52,209 nt of DNA, from contig DATJAL010000046.1 of NCBI GenBank assembly GCA_035516255.1, positions 1-52,209 of the forward strand. The letters are read 5' to 3'. A program made the translations under genes and the position numbers. Shown in pieces: positions 1 to 8,233 of the stretch. The number at the start of each line of letters is the position of its first letter. The first letter of the stretch is position 1. This stretch comes from Chitinivibrionales bacterium (GTDB taxonomy: Bacteria; Fibrobacterota; Chitinivibrionia; Chitinivibrionales; FEN-1185). The notes beneath the pieces were generated by a model that had not been told where the DNA came from, did not search any database, and saw only the letters and a program-made list of their open reading frames with translations.

Positions 1-77
1 TTCTTTCCTGAGGTTGCCAACAACTGGACTGCTTCCCGTTTGAACGCATCGTCATACTTCTTACGTGACGTAGACAT
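1..77 (-). CDS. IS3-family transposase OrfA, N-terminal fragment cut by window edge
   Basis: Reading the reverse strand from an ATG at 77 gives 25 codons beginning MSTSRKKYDDAFKREAVQLL, the typical start of an IS3-family OrfA helix-turn-helix protein, which binds the element's ends. A strong ribosome site (GGAGGTG, just upstream on the reverse strand) supports the start. The rest lies outside the window, so it cannot be said whether the element is intact. Confidence 0.75.
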   Translation of the reverse strand, partial: MSTSRKKYDDAFKREAVQLLATSGK

Positions 78-136
78 ACACACCTCCAAGAACAAAGATA
101 AATTTGGTTCTCGGAGTGTCCAAATTCAGGAGTACA
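1..136 (-). mobile_element. End of an IS3-family (IS150-like) insertion sequence
   Basis: Upstream of the OrfA start the reverse strand ends in TGTACTCCTGAATTTGGACA, reading inward from position 136. IS3 elements, especially the IS150 group, begin TG and often have TTGGACA inside the terminal inverted repeat. The left part of the element is outside the window. The boundary at 136 is inferred from this terminal sequence; no target duplication can be tested. Confidence 0.6.
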
Positions 137-288
137 CCTCATAAAGCCTGATTTGTCGCTCCCCCTATAAATGGGGAGTATTATCTTGCCGAGATTTTCT
201 GCCCGAAAACACTTTCTTTATTGCAGCCTTCCTTTTTGGTTTGATTTACCTTATATTATGGGGAAACAGACAAATAAAGGAGGAAACA

Positions 289-834
289 ATGAGAATCAAG
301 TTTATGGTCGTTTTGGCGGGCTTGGCATGGCAATGCTGCGCGATTCAGATCAGCCCTGATACGGTTTTTACTGAAGGTTCAGGAGTAAGTACAAATGGAC
401 GATTTGTTATCAGAAACACAAATCTGTTTGACACAGTTTTTATCGATACAATATATACAGTAGATACCGTACAAAGCCCATTAGTTCAAACCGTAATATT
501 ATTCAGAGATACTACACACCAATACACGTTTTTAGTATATGGCAGTCAAGCCGCCCCCATAATGCCGAGGTTGTTACTTCCTCCTAACGATTCACAAGTT
601 TTAATGAATGCGACACTAAGTTCAACGATTCGTGTTGTTAGCTCCAAAGCAAAAGCAACAGTTGCCCCATGCATTGTCAAAGCAATATTTGTCCCGAGCA
701 TTGGAACAAAGGACACTGTTGTTTTTATCGGACCTTGCAATCTTACAGGAACGAGATTTGGGACAGTCCAATCGAAATTACCTGTTCTCAATAAAGGCAC
801 ATGCACGCGTCCGGCCGAAGCATTGACAATATGA
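289..834 (+). CDS. Secreted protein of unknown function
   Basis: A 181-residue protein with a basic start and hydrophobic stretch (MRIKFMVVLAGLAWQCCA) that looks like a signal peptide, so it is probably exported. The mature part is rich in Thr, Val and Asp with repeated DTVF/DTIYTVDTV-like strands, suggesting a beta-rich fold, but no family is recognised. The ATG at 289 is chosen because AAGGAGG lies 6-8 bases upstream; a longer reading from 241 lacks a ribosome site. It stands alone between the IS end and the convergent HIT remnant. Its base composition is more AT-rich than the neighbouring housekeeping genes, which could reflect later arrival. Confidence 0.6.
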   Translation: MRIKFMVVLAGLAWQCCAIQISPDTVFTEGSGVSTNGRFVIRNTNLFDTVFIDTIYTVDTVQSPLVQTVILFRDTTHQYTFLVYGSQAAPIMPRLLLPPNDSQVLMNATLSSTIRVVSSKAKATVAPCIVKAIFVPSIGTKDTVVFIGPCNLTGTRFGTVQSKLPVLNKGTCTRPAEALTI

Positions 835-936
835 CACTCAGAAAAACCGGCGTGTATATTGCAACCTACGGACGTCAGGGAACTTTAATCAAAAAGTTGA
901 TGATGCGTGATTGACAGGCAAGCGGTTGCTCTCTTG

Positions 937-1280
937 CTATCCCGGCGGCCAGCCAAACTCCCGCTCTACAATGATGTGCGCGTGCAGGTGCGGCACGAGC
1001 TGGCCCGCGTGCTCGCCTGAGTTGATCACGAGCCGGTAGCCGTTTGCCGAAAGGTTCTGCTGCTTCACCATTTTTCCCACCGCCTCGAACAGTTTCTTCA
1101 GCACATCCGCTTTCTTCTGCGGCACGTCCTGAATGGTCTCGAAATGCTCCTTGGGGACCGCGACAAGGTGCGTGGGTGCCACGGGTTGATGTCTTTGAAG
1201 ATGAGGGTACTTTCATCCTCAAAGACTTTGCTGGATGGAATTTGTCCGGCGACGATTTTACAGAAGATGCAATCTGCCAC
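937..1280 (-). pseudogene. HIT-family nucleotide hydrolase gene with a one-base frameshift
   Basis: The reverse strand encodes a histidine-triad (HIT) protein in two frames. The first frame, from a GTG at 1280 preceded by AAAGGAG, reads MADCIFCKIVAGQIPSS and reaches the conserved DINP near 1182. The second frame then continues APTHLVAVPKEH and ends with the catalytic triad HLHAHII and a stop at 937. Adding one G after AACCCG would restore a normal 114-residue protein with DINPVAPTHL. HIT proteins hydrolyse phosphoramidates and dinucleotides. Everything else in the family pattern is intact, so this is either a very recent inactivation or a sequencing error. Confidence 0.8.
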
Positions 1281-1364
1281 AAGAGAATCTCCTTTTTATT
1301 AAATGTAAAAACTGCCACCCTATCCGCCTTTTATCCAATCTCATATTATAGTATTTTCTATCAA

Positions 1365-1850
1365 ATGAAAAACAAAACCAACGAACCCCCGCGGGAAATA
1401 AAACCGATCGCGCAGAACAAAAAGGCGTTCCACGACTTCGAGGTCCTTGAAAAAATCGAGGCGGGAGTGGCGCTGCTCGGCGCTGAGGTGAAATCGGTGC
1501 GTCAGGGCGGCCTGTCGCTCGCCGACAGCTTCGCCACGTGCGACAGCGGCGAGATGTTCGTGCACCATATGCACATAAGCCCTTACCAGAACAAGGGCTA
1601 TTCGATCGCCGAACCATACCGGAAAAGAAAGCTCCTGCTCCATAAAAATCAGATACTGCGGCTCTGTTCCGAAGTGGAAAGAAAACACCTTACGATAATA
1701 CCGCTTAAGGTATATTTTGATAAACATTGGGTGAAAATGGAACTGGGACTGTGCCGCGGCATGAAAAAGTATGACAAGCGGGACAAAATAGCCTCGGAGG
1801 AGACAAAGAGGCGCCTCGCGCAGATAATGAGGGAACGCGGAAAGCGATGA
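1365..1850 (+). CDS. smpB: SsrA-binding protein SmpB
   Basis: A 161-residue SmpB, the partner of tmRNA in trans-translation that rescues stalled ribosomes. The family core is clear: KKAFHDFEVLEKIEAGVALL, then GAEVKSVRQGG, the HISPY motif and the basic tail KRDKIASEETKRRLAQIMRE that enters the decoding centre. Length is normal for the family. The ATG at 1365 is the first in-frame start that leaves only a short N-terminal extension; the site upstream has no good Shine-Dalgarno sequence. The stop overlaps the start of the amidase gene (ATGA), so the two are probably co-transcribed. No ssrA gene was seen in this window. Confidence 0.93.
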   Translation: MKNKTNEPPREIKPIAQNKKAFHDFEVLEKIEAGVALLGAEVKSVRQGGLSLADSFATCDSGEMFVHHMHISPYQNKGYSIAEPYRKRKLLLHKNQILRLCSEVERKHLTIIPLKVYFDKHWVKMELGLCRGMKKYDKRDKIASEETKRRLAQIMRERGKR

Positions 1851-3100
1851 CACGCCTTTGGCACGGAAAAATCCTCGGCGCCGGCGGCGCTTTTCTGGCC
1901 GCGGCCGCGGTCATTGCCGCGCTGCTGTGCCGGCCTGCCTGTTCTGAAATCCGGGTGAAAAACGAAGCGACGGGCAAGGAACAGTCCTGCGCATCGTCCG
2001 TCATCGCGGGCATTGCACAGGTCTCGGTGAGCGACGTGTGCGAGGCGGCCGGGTTCACCTGGAAATGGGATTTCGGTTCGCAGAAACTTTCGTGCGTGAA
2101 AAAAAACGCGCGGCTGACCCTGGTGCAAGGGATGCCGTTCTATCTTGTCAATGATACCCTCCGGCAGATGGCGTGCGGCCCGGTGCGCGAGGGCGGCATG
2201 CTCTTTCTGCCGCCGGCCTTGTGCCGGGAAATGCTGGCCGCGACGCTCAAGGACTCCATAGCGTGGCGCGAGGAGGATTCGCTGTTGGTGATCGCCCCGC
2301 GCGCCGCTGCGGCAAAAGCCGCGGCGGCCGCGCCCGACACGGCGGCGCGCAGGCCCGCCGATACGGTATCGCAAATAAAACAGCCGCGCCAGGAGGTGGT
2401 CAAGACCGTCGTGCTGGATCCCGGCCACGGCGGCATGGATCCGGGCGCCATCGGCCCGGGCGGGGTGGAAGAAAAAAAGGTGACCCTCGACATCGCGCTC
2501 GCGCTGCGCGACCTCATCAAAAAGAAAACCAAGCTCGCGGTGTACTGCACGCGCGAGACCGACCGGTTCATCCCGCTTGTCAACCGTACGAAATTCGCGA
2601 ACGAGAAGAAGGCCGACATCTTCGTGAGCATCCATGCCAACAGCATCGAGGGCGACAAGAAGAAGAAGGACGGTACGCGGGGATATAAGGTCTATTTTCT
2701 GTCGCAGGCGAAAAACGAGGAGGACAAGCTCGTCGCCATGCGCGAAAACGCGGTTATCAAGCTGGAAGACAACTCCCGCACCTACGACAACCTGCAGGAC
2801 ATCCTGATTGACATGGCGGGAAACGAGTACCTCCGCGAGAGCCAGGACCTTTCCATCATGATCACCGAAACGTTCACGTCGTCGCTCAAGGACATCCCGC
2901 GGCTTCACCTTGGCGTGGGCCAGGCCAACTTCTGGGTGCTCAACGGCACCTACATGCCCTCGGTGCTCATCGAGGTGGGGTTCATCTCCAACACGCAGGA
3001 GGAGAAAAACCTCGCCGACGCGGCCGAACAGAAATCGATCGCGGCCGCGGTGTTCGCGGCGATCATGAGCTTCAAGAAGAAATACGAGGAAGGCCAATGA
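1847..3100 (+). CDS. N-acetylmuramoyl-L-alanine amidase (Amidase_3)
   Basis: A 417-residue exported amidase that cleaves the amide bond between muramic acid and the peptide in peptidoglycan. Residues 1-33 form a signal peptide or anchor. Residues about 35-150 resemble the copper-amine-oxidase-like N-terminal domain often found on these enzymes. A short Ala-rich linker follows. The zinc amidase domain runs from about 184, with TVVLDPGHGGMDPGA (first His), GVEEKKV (Glu), DIFVSIHAN (second His) and LIEVGFISN (catalytic Glu). It overlaps smpB upstream and murI downstream by four bases each, forming a tight operon with a cell-wall theme. Confidence 0.92.
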   Translation: MTRLWHGKILGAGGAFLAAAAVIAALLCRPACSEIRVKNEATGKEQSCASSVIAGIAQVSVSDVCEAAGFTWKWDFGSQKLSCVKKNARLTLVQGMPFYLVNDTLRQMACGPVREGGMLFLPPALCREMLAATLKDSIAWREEDSLLVIAPRAAAAKAAAAAPDTAARRPADTVSQIKQPRQEVVKTVVLDPGHGGMDPGAIGPGGVEEKKVTLDIALALRDLIKKKTKLAVYCTRETDRFIPLVNRTKFANEKKADIFVSIHANSIEGDKKKKDGTRGYKVYFLSQAKNEEDKLVAMRENAVIKLEDNSRTYDNLQDILIDMAGNEYLRESQDLSIMITETFTSSLKDIPRLHLGVGQANFWVLNGTYMPSVLIEVGFISNTQEEKNLADAAEQKSIAAAVFAAIMSFKKKYEEGQ

Positions 3101-3927
3101 GCGACCCGCGGCCCATCGGCATGTTCGATTCGGGCATGGGCGGCCTCACGGTGGCGCGCGAGGTGTTCCGCTGCATGCCGGGCGAGACTATTGCATACCT
3201 CGGCGACACGGCCCGCTGCCCCTACGGCGGCCGCTCCGGGGAGACGATACGCACCTTCGGCATGCAGGACGCGCGCTTTCTGATGGAGCAGGACATCAAG
3301 ATGCTCGTGGTGGCGTGCAACACCGTGTCGTCGGTGGCGCTCGATTTCATCCGGAGCGAGATCAACGAAATCCCCGTGGTGGGCGTGGTGCTGCCCGGCG
3401 CGCGCGCGGCCGTGAAGCGGACACTGCGGAAAAAAATCGGCGTGATCGGCACCTTGGCCACGATACGCACGGGATCGTATGAAAAGGCGATTCACGACAT
3501 TGATCCGGCGATCAAGACCTATGCGAAACCGTGCCCGCTCTTTGTGCCGCTGGTCGAAGAAGGTTTGCTCGACACCGATATAACGAGGCTTGCGGTGCAG
3601 CGGTACCTGTCTGAGCTGCTGGCGGTCGGGATCGACTGCCTCATCCTCGGCTGCACGCATTACCCGCTGCTTTTGGAGACCATCCAGAGCACCGTGGGCG
3701 GCGGTATACAATTGCTTGACAGCGCGCTGTGGGCCGCGCGCGAGGCCGCCGACATCCTGTACGCGCTCAACGCCATGGCGCCGGAAAAAGCGGGCGGCAT
3801 GGAGAAAAGCGTATTTTATGTCACGGACATGACGCCGCAGTTCGCGGAGAACGCGGAGCGGTTCCTTGGCAGCCCGCTATCGAATGTAAAGAAGATAGAA
3901 CTTGAGCAGCTGGCAAAGGCGATATAA
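3097..3927 (+). CDS. murI: Glutamate racemase
   Basis: A 276-residue cytoplasmic racemase that makes D-glutamate for peptidoglycan. The N-terminal substrate loop IGMFDSGMGGLTVA and the two catalytic cysteines, in VVACNTVSS and LILGCTHYPLL, are all present, as is YLGDTARCPYGGRS. Length is standard. The ATG overlaps the amidase stop. It is the last gene of the smpB-amidase-murI run; the following 148 bases hold an inverted repeat and then yebC with its own ribosome site. Confidence 0.95.
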   Translation: MSDPRPIGMFDSGMGGLTVAREVFRCMPGETIAYLGDTARCPYGGRSGETIRTFGMQDARFLMEQDIKMLVVACNTVSSVALDFIRSEINEIPVVGVVLPGARAAVKRTLRKKIGVIGTLATIRTGSYEKAIHDIDPAIKTYAKPCPLFVPLVEEGLLDTDITRLAVQRYLSELLAVGIDCLILGCTHYPLLLETIQSTVGGGIQLLDSALWAAREAADILYALNAMAPEKAGGMEKSVFYVTDMTPQFAENAERFLGSPLSNVKKIELEQLAKAI

Positions 3928-4008
3928 AACAAGTTGGAAGTTGAAGGTTAAAAGCAATATCATCCATTAAAAATCGCCTCCAACTTTAAACTTTAAACTT
4001 TAAACTAT
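3928..4008. repeat. GTTGAAG-type inverted repeat after murI
   Basis: Left arm (3933-3955) is a run of GTTGGAAGTTGAAGGTTAAAA-like heptads; right arm (3978-4006) is TCCAACTTTAAACTTTAAAC-like, so the two arms can pair imperfectly. The same heptad sequence recurs inside the nested repeat at 20531-20688. It lies directly after murI and before the yebC ribosome site. Confidence 0.6.
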
Positions 4009-4075
4009 TTTTAATTCTTGCGGCATAGATTAATATTTGCAAATAAGTTATGATAAACCATCAAAAGGAGGATCC

Positions 4076-4828
4076 ATGTCAGGTCATTCCAAATGGGCCA
4101 AAATAAAGAGGTCCAAGGGAAACGCAGACGCTGCAAGAGGGAGAGTCTTCAGCCGTCTGATACGCGAGATTACCATTGCAGCGCGCATGGGTGGCGGCAA
4201 CCCGGACGGAAACCCGCGTCTCCGTTCGGCGATCGCCTCGGCCCGCACCGCAAACATGCCCAACAAGAACGTCGAGAACGCCATTGCCAAGGGCACCGGA
4301 ACGCTCGAAGGGTCGACGTACGAGGAGTTCGTGCTCGAGGGATACGCGCCGGGCGGCGTTGCCGTACTTGTCGAGTGCATGTCGGACAACCGCAACCGCA
4401 CCATTTCGGAGGTGCGCCACGCCATGACCAAGGGCGGCGGCAATCTTGCGGCGGTCAACTCGGTGGCATGGATGTTCAAGGCAAAGGGCCTCATCAGGGT
4501 CGACAAAAACGCAAAGGACGAGGACGCGCTCATGGAGGTGGTGCTTAACGCGGGCGCCGACGACATGGCGCTCGATGGCGACGAATTCGAAATCTCCACG
4601 TCGCCCGAGGCGTTCGAAGACGTGCGCGCCGCGCTGGAAAAGGCGGGCGTGAAGCCCGTGAGCGCCGAGCTCGCCAAAGTTCCTGAGAACTACGTTAAAC
4701 TCGACGGCGACAGCGCCGTTAAGGTGTTGCGGCTCATCGACGAGCTCGACGAGCTCGACGACGCGCAGCACGTGTACAACAACCTTGACGTGAGCGACGA
4801 GGTGCTGGAGAAATACGCGAAGAGTTAA
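4076..4828 (+). CDS. yebC: YebC/TACO1-family protein
   Basis: A 250-residue YebC protein beginning MSGHSKWAKIKRSKGNADAA, the family hallmark. Family members bind DNA or assist translation of difficult (for example proline-rich) stretches; older annotation as a transcriptional regulator is less secure. Conserved stretches NPRLRSAIASART, MPNKNVENAIAKGTG, YEEFVLEGYAPGG and NSVAWMF are visible. The ATG at 4076 follows AAAGGAGG. It lies upstream of ruvCAB, a common arrangement, although a 314-base gap with a family A repeat separates it from ruvC here. Confidence 0.93.
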   Translation: MSGHSKWAKIKRSKGNADAARGRVFSRLIREITIAARMGGGNPDGNPRLRSAIASARTANMPNKNVENAIAKGTGTLEGSTYEEFVLEGYAPGGVAVLVECMSDNRNRTISEVRHAMTKGGGNLAAVNSVAWMFKAKGLIRVDKNAKDEDALMEVVLNAGADDMALDGDEFEISTSPEAFEDVRAALEKAGVKPVSAELAKVPENYVKLDGDSAVKVLRLIDELDELDDAQHVYNNLDVSDEVLEKYAKS

Positions 4829-4841
4829 TAATTTTTTTGAT

Positions 4842-4972
4842 GGAGGAGGTATCCCCCTCGCTGTGGCCTCCTCGTCCCGCCAAAAGCGGGACTGCGGAGT
4901 CCTTCGCTACCCCCTCCTGGGTGTGGCCGGGTACCGGTAGCTCCAAGCCCAATCCTTCAGTTGGGCGCGCCC
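4842..4972 (+). repeat. Dispersed repeat family A, copy A1
   Basis: It begins GGAGGAGGTATCCCCCTCGC, has an internal hairpin GTCCCGC-CAAAA-GCGGGAC, then the constant block CTACCCCCTCCTGGGTGTGG and GGCCGGGTACCGG, and ends GTTGGGCGCGCCC. The outer parts match copies at 26470, 38265, 42813 and 46979, while the inside differs. It fills most of the yebC-ruvC gap (4829-5142); nothing else is seen there apart from short GCTGACTGC-like repeats near 5105-5135. Confidence 0.75.
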
Positions 4973-5142
4973 TTGAAGCCGCAGTTGCTTGGATAAAGAA
5001 GTTGGTTCTGATTTCGCTGACCGCTGTCCAGTGACTGCCGAAAACTGTATTTTCGGGCGCACCCACGAGCGGCTGTTGGTACGGTAAAAATAGTTCTTAT
5101 TGATTTGCTAACTGGTGACCGCTGACTGCTGAGGGCTGTTCT

Positions 5143-5643
5143 ATGATCATTTTCGGCATTGATCCTGGCACCTCAATCACTGGTTATGGTGTCATCAATG
5201 TAAACGGCAACAGCGTCTGCTTCGTTGATTTTGGCGTCATAAAAACGAACGACAAACTTGACATGCCGGAAAAGCTCGCTTGCATTTACGACGGTCTGGT
5301 TGAAAAAATGCGGCGCCATTGTCCCGACCGGGTGAGCATCGAGGAGGCGTTTTACGACAAGAACGTGCGCACGACCATGGTGCTGGGACAGGCGCGTGGC
5401 GTGGCGCTGTTGGCCGCGAAAAAATGCGGGGCAATGATCGCGGAATATTCTGCAAAGGAAATAAAAAAAACGGTGGTGGGGAACGGCAACGCGAAAAAAG
5501 GCCAGGTTGAATACATGGTGAAAATGCTCCTAAGGGTTCCCGCTGAAAAATTTCCCGCCGACGCCTTTGACGCGCTGGCCGCCGCGCTGTGCGATTTCAG
5601 GTACCAGGCGTTCGCCGGCAGGGTGTTTGCGGCAAAAGGATAG
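5143..5643 (+). CDS. ruvC: Holliday junction endonuclease RuvC
   Basis: A 166-residue RuvC, the dimeric resolvase that nicks Holliday junctions symmetrically. The acidic active site is seen in FGIDPGTSITGYGVI (first Asp), RVSIEEAFY (Glu) and FPADAFDALAAALC (terminal Asps). QARGVALLAA and YSAKEIKKTVVGNGNA are further family motifs. The ATG at 5143 follows GAGGG. The gene is three bases from ruvA, so ruvC and ruvA are co-transcribed. Confidence 0.95.
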   Translation: MIIFGIDPGTSITGYGVINVNGNSVCFVDFGVIKTNDKLDMPEKLACIYDGLVEKMRRHCPDRVSIEEAFYDKNVRTTMVLGQARGVALLAAKKCGAMIAEYSAKEIKKTVVGNGNAKKGQVEYMVKMLLRVPAEKFPADAFDALAAALCDFRYQAFAGRVFAAKG

Positions 5644-5646
5644 GGA

Positions 5647-6252
5647 ATGTTCGATTACATTAAAGGAACGCTTGCCGAGAAGGGCCCCTCGGTCGCGGTC
5701 ATCGACGCGGCAGGCGTGGGGTATGAGCTTGTTATTCCTTTGTCAACTTTCGAGGCGCTGCCAGCCGAGGGCGGCCCGGCAAAACTGTTCACCCACCACT
5801 ACGTGCGGGAGGACATGCAGAAGCTGTACGGATTTTCGTCGCGGTCCGAGCGCGAGCTGTTCCGGCAGCTCATTTCCATCAGCAACATCGGGCCGAAAAC
5901 CGCGCTCAACATCCTGTCCGGCGTGTCGCCGCAGGACCTCGTGGCGTGCGTCGCACGCGGCGACGCGACGCGGCTGCGCAAGATCCCGGGCGTGGGCGAC
6001 AAGACCGCGCAACGGCTCATCGTCGAGCTCAAAGGCAAACCGGGCCTTGCCGGGGGAGGGGAGCCGCGGGGCGGAGGCGGCGCGTCCGCGGCGGGCAAGG
6101 GCGGAGCGGAGCGGTCGCAGGCTTTTGACGCCATGCTCTCGCTTGGCTACAGCGAAAAGCAGGTACAAGCCGCGCTTTCGCGCGTCGACGGCGTTATAGA
6201 GCAGGGCGCGCCGGTGGAGGAGTGGATCAAGAAAGCCCTTCAGGTGATTTAA
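5647..6252 (+). CDS. ruvA: Holliday junction branch-migration subunit RuvA
   Basis: A 201-residue RuvA, the tetrameric junction-binding subunit. Domain I starts MFDYIKGTLAEKG; the helix-hairpin-helix pair is seen as ISNIGPKTALNILSG and RKIPGVGDKTAQRLIVELKG; the C-terminal domain III (AFDAMLSLGYSEKQVQAAL) contacts RuvB. The linker before domain III is unusually Gly/Ala-rich. The ribosome site AAGGATAGGGA sits in the ruvC-ruvA junction. A hairpin repeat separates it from ruvB. Confidence 0.95.
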   Translation: MFDYIKGTLAEKGPSVAVIDAAGVGYELVIPLSTFEALPAEGGPAKLFTHHYVREDMQKLYGFSSRSERELFRQLISISNIGPKTALNILSGVSPQDLVACVARGDATRLRKIPGVGDKTAQRLIVELKGKPGLAGGGEPRGGGGASAAGKGGAERSQAFDAMLSLGYSEKQVQAALSRVDGVIEQGAPVEEWIKKALQVI

Positions 6253-6384
6253 CTCTCAAAGAAATCATCGCAAAGGCGCAAAGATCGCAAAGAACAATCA
6301 AATAATAATTTTTGCCATTTACTTTCCAGTTCCATTTTTTATTATTCTCTTCTTTGCGTCCTTCGCGTCTTTGGGGTGAGTTTA
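6253..6384. repeat. CGCAAAG-type inverted repeat in the ruvA-ruvB gap
   Basis: Left arm (6253-6294) contains TCGCAAAGGCGCAAAGATCG; right arm (6347-6383) contains TTCTTTGCGTCCTTCGCGTC and TTTGGGGTGAG. The arms are imperfectly complementary and could form a long hairpin in RNA between two genes normally co-expressed. A second copy is at 36876-36980 and a degenerate one at 25218-25290. Confidence 0.65.
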
Positions 6385-6402
6385 TTTTATACGAAAAGGC
6401 AT

Positions 6403-7452
6403 ATGGATAAGGTACCGGAGAATAACCGCATTGTAAGCGCAAAGTCCCGCGACGACGACGAGTCGGGCGACGTGTCGTTGCGGCCGCAGAAGTTTTCCGA
6501 TTTCATCGGCCAGGAAAAGGAAAAGGAAAACATCGCGCTTTTCGTTGCGGCCGCCAAAAAGCGCGGCGAGGCGCTCGACCACATTCTTTTTACGGGCCCG
6601 CCCGGGCTCGGCAAAACGACCCTGTGCCGCATCCTTGCAAACGAGCTCGGCGTGAAGATACTCACCACGTCCGGCCCGGTGCTCGAAAAGCCCGGCGACC
6701 TCGCCACCAACCTCACCAATCTCGAGGCGCGCGATATCCTGTTCATTGACGAGATACACAGGCTGTCCCGCGTTGTCGAGGAATTTTTATATCCTGCCAT
6801 GGAAGACTTCGTGTTCGACATCATGCTGGGCGAAGGACCGTCGGCGCAAAGCGTGCGGCTCGACCTCAAGCACTTCACGCTGGTGGGCGCCACCACGCGC
6901 CAGGGAATGCTCACCTCGCCCATGCTCGGCAGGTTCGGCTACGTGTGCCACCTCGGCTATTACAGCGCAAAGGAGCTGCAGACCATCGCGCTGCGGTCGG
7001 CCGGCATCCTCGGCCTCGCCTGCGACCAGGACGCGGCCATGGAGCTGGGCCGCAGGGCACGCGGAACGCCCCGCATCGTGAACCGGCTGCTGCGCCGCTG
7101 CCGAGATGTCGCGGAAGTAAAGGGCAGCGGCCACATTACGAAGGAAGTGGTGGCAAAGACGCTGTCCATGCTCGGCATCGACGCCGAGGGCCTTGACGAG
7201 ATCGACCGGAAGATACTCCTCTCCATCGTGGAGCATTACGCCGGCGGGCCGGTCGGCCTCAATACGGTCGCCGTGGTGGTGGGCGAGGAGCCGGAGACCA
7301 TCGAGGAGGTTTACGAGCCGTTCCTCATCCAGAACGGGTTTCTCAAGCGCACGCCGCGCGGCAGGGAAATCACGGCGAGGGTGTACAAGTATTTCAACCT
7401 TGACCCGAAAAAATATTCAAGCCGGCAGGGAAACCTGTTTCAAGGAGAATAA
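6403..7452 (+). CDS. ruvB: Holliday junction branch-migration helicase RuvB
   Basis: A 349-residue AAA+ motor that drives branch migration with RuvA. It shows LRPQKFSDFIGQ, Walker A GPPGLGKTT, Walker B DILFIDEIHRL, sensor 1 LVGATTRQGMLTSP with the arginine finger in GRFG, sensor 2 GTPRIVNRLLRR, and the winged-helix tail ending in TPRGREITARVYKYF. The first ATG of the longer open frame (6376) lies in the repeat arm; ATG 6403 after AAAAGG gives the standard N terminus. Confidence 0.95.
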   Translation: MDKVPENNRIVSAKSRDDDESGDVSLRPQKFSDFIGQEKEKENIALFVAAAKKRGEALDHILFTGPPGLGKTTLCRILANELGVKILTTSGPVLEKPGDLATNLTNLEARDILFIDEIHRLSRVVEEFLYPAMEDFVFDIMLGEGPSAQSVRLDLKHFTLVGATTRQGMLTSPMLGRFGYVCHLGYYSAKELQTIALRSAGILGLACDQDAAMELGRRARGTPRIVNRLLRRCRDVAEVKGSGHITKEVVAKTLSMLGIDAEGLDEIDRKILLSIVEHYAGGPVGLNTVAVVVGEEPETIEEVYEPFLIQNGFLKRTPRGREITARVYKYFNLDPKKYSSRQGNLFQGE

Positions 7453-7556
7453 AGGTTTAGGAGTGATAAGTGAAGAGAAAAAAATGATTTATCTTGGATT
7501 TTTGATCTTTAATCTTTAATTTTTAATCAATAATAACCGCTCAAAGGGGCATAGAG

Positions 7557-7775
7557 GTGAATTGGATCGACGTGGGGCGCTTTCTCGTGATCGCCGGCGT
7601 GGTGATCGTCGTTGTGGGCGTTCTGTTCCTGGTCGCGGACAAGTTCCCCATCGGCAGGCTGCCCGGCGACTTCCATTTCGGCACGGGAAAGGTGCGCATT
7701 TACATCCCCATCGCCACCTGCATCCTGCTCAGCATCCTCATCACCCTTATTGTCAATTTTTTCTCCCGGAAGTAA
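7557..7775 (+). CDS. DUF2905 small membrane protein
   Basis: A 72-residue protein with two predicted membrane segments, at about 8-26 and 48-68, separated by the family motif PIGRLPGDFHFGTGKVRIYI. This matches DUF2905, whose function is unknown. The start is a GTG at 7557 with AAAGGGG upstream. It lies between ruvB and acyP in the same direction and is probably part of the same transcription unit. Confidence 0.85.
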   Translation: MNWIDVGRFLVIAGVVIVVVGVLFLVADKFPIGRLPGDFHFGTGKVRIYIPIATCILLSILITLIVNFFSRK

Positions 7776-7782
7776 ACTTCCC

Positions 7783-8064
7783 GTGGCCGTGAAACGACTG
7801 ACGATCACCGTGACCGGCCGCGTGCAGGGAGTGGGCTTCCGGTATTTTGTAAAAGACGCGGCGGATTCTCTCGGTATTTCGGGCTGGGTGCGGAACACCG
7901 ATGATCGCGCCGTGGAGTGCGAGGCGCAGGCTGAGGAAAAAGACCTGGAGGAGTTTATAGGCAAGCTGAGGGAAGGGCCGCCGATATCGAGGGTGAAGGA
8001 GGTGGCGGTGAATGAGATACCGATTGATCAAATGACAGAACAGGAATTTGAAATTACGTATTAA
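7783..8064 (+). CDS. acyP: Acylphosphatase
   Basis: A 93-residue acylphosphatase that hydrolyses carboxyl-phosphate bonds. The signature GRVQGVGFRYFVKDAA, with the catalytic Arg, and GWVRNTDDRAVE, with the catalytic Asn, are both present, followed by the usual short C-terminal strand ending in FEITY. The start is a GTG at 7783 or a second GTG at 7789; no ATG fits. It is eight bases from the DUF2905 stop. The longer open frame extending upstream is only read-through of the preceding gene. Confidence 0.92.
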   Translation: MAVKRLTITVTGRVQGVGFRYFVKDAADSLGISGWVRNTDDRAVECEAQAEEKDLEEFIGKLREGPPISRVKEVAVNEIPIDQMTEQEFEITY

Positions 8065-8104
8065 TTTTCTTGCCGCTCGTTTTATTCTGTAATGGTAGTT
8101 TTGC

Positions 8105-8217
8105 GGGGGAAGTCTCCCCCTAGGGTGCGGCTTAGGACGGACCGGCAATGAGGCCGAAGGCCGAGCCTGGAAGGAGGGCCGCCGCGGCAAAGCCGCGGAA
8201 CGCCCAGCTTTTTATTT
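8105..8217 (+). repeat. Truncated family A joined to family B repeat (A6-B1)
   Basis: It starts with the family A palindrome GGGGGAAGTCTCCCCC, identical to the one in copy A5, then a shortened GC-rich segment with GGACGGACCGG. It ends in family B: hairpin GCCGCGGC-AAA-GCCGCGG (8181-8198), the constant GGAACGCCCAG and a T-rich tail. It lies between the convergent acyP and the 8234 gene and could work as a bidirectional terminator. Confidence 0.7.
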
Positions 8218-8233
8218 TTTAGAAATAATATTA

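Noticed and set aside
1649-3097. Very long reverse frame (482 codons) opposite smpB, amidase
   Set aside because: It is antisense to two well-supported genes; GC-rich codon bias leaves the opposite frame open.
4837-5034. Forward 65-codon frame after yebC
   Set aside because: It lies entirely in the family A repeat; the reading is a by-product of the repeat.
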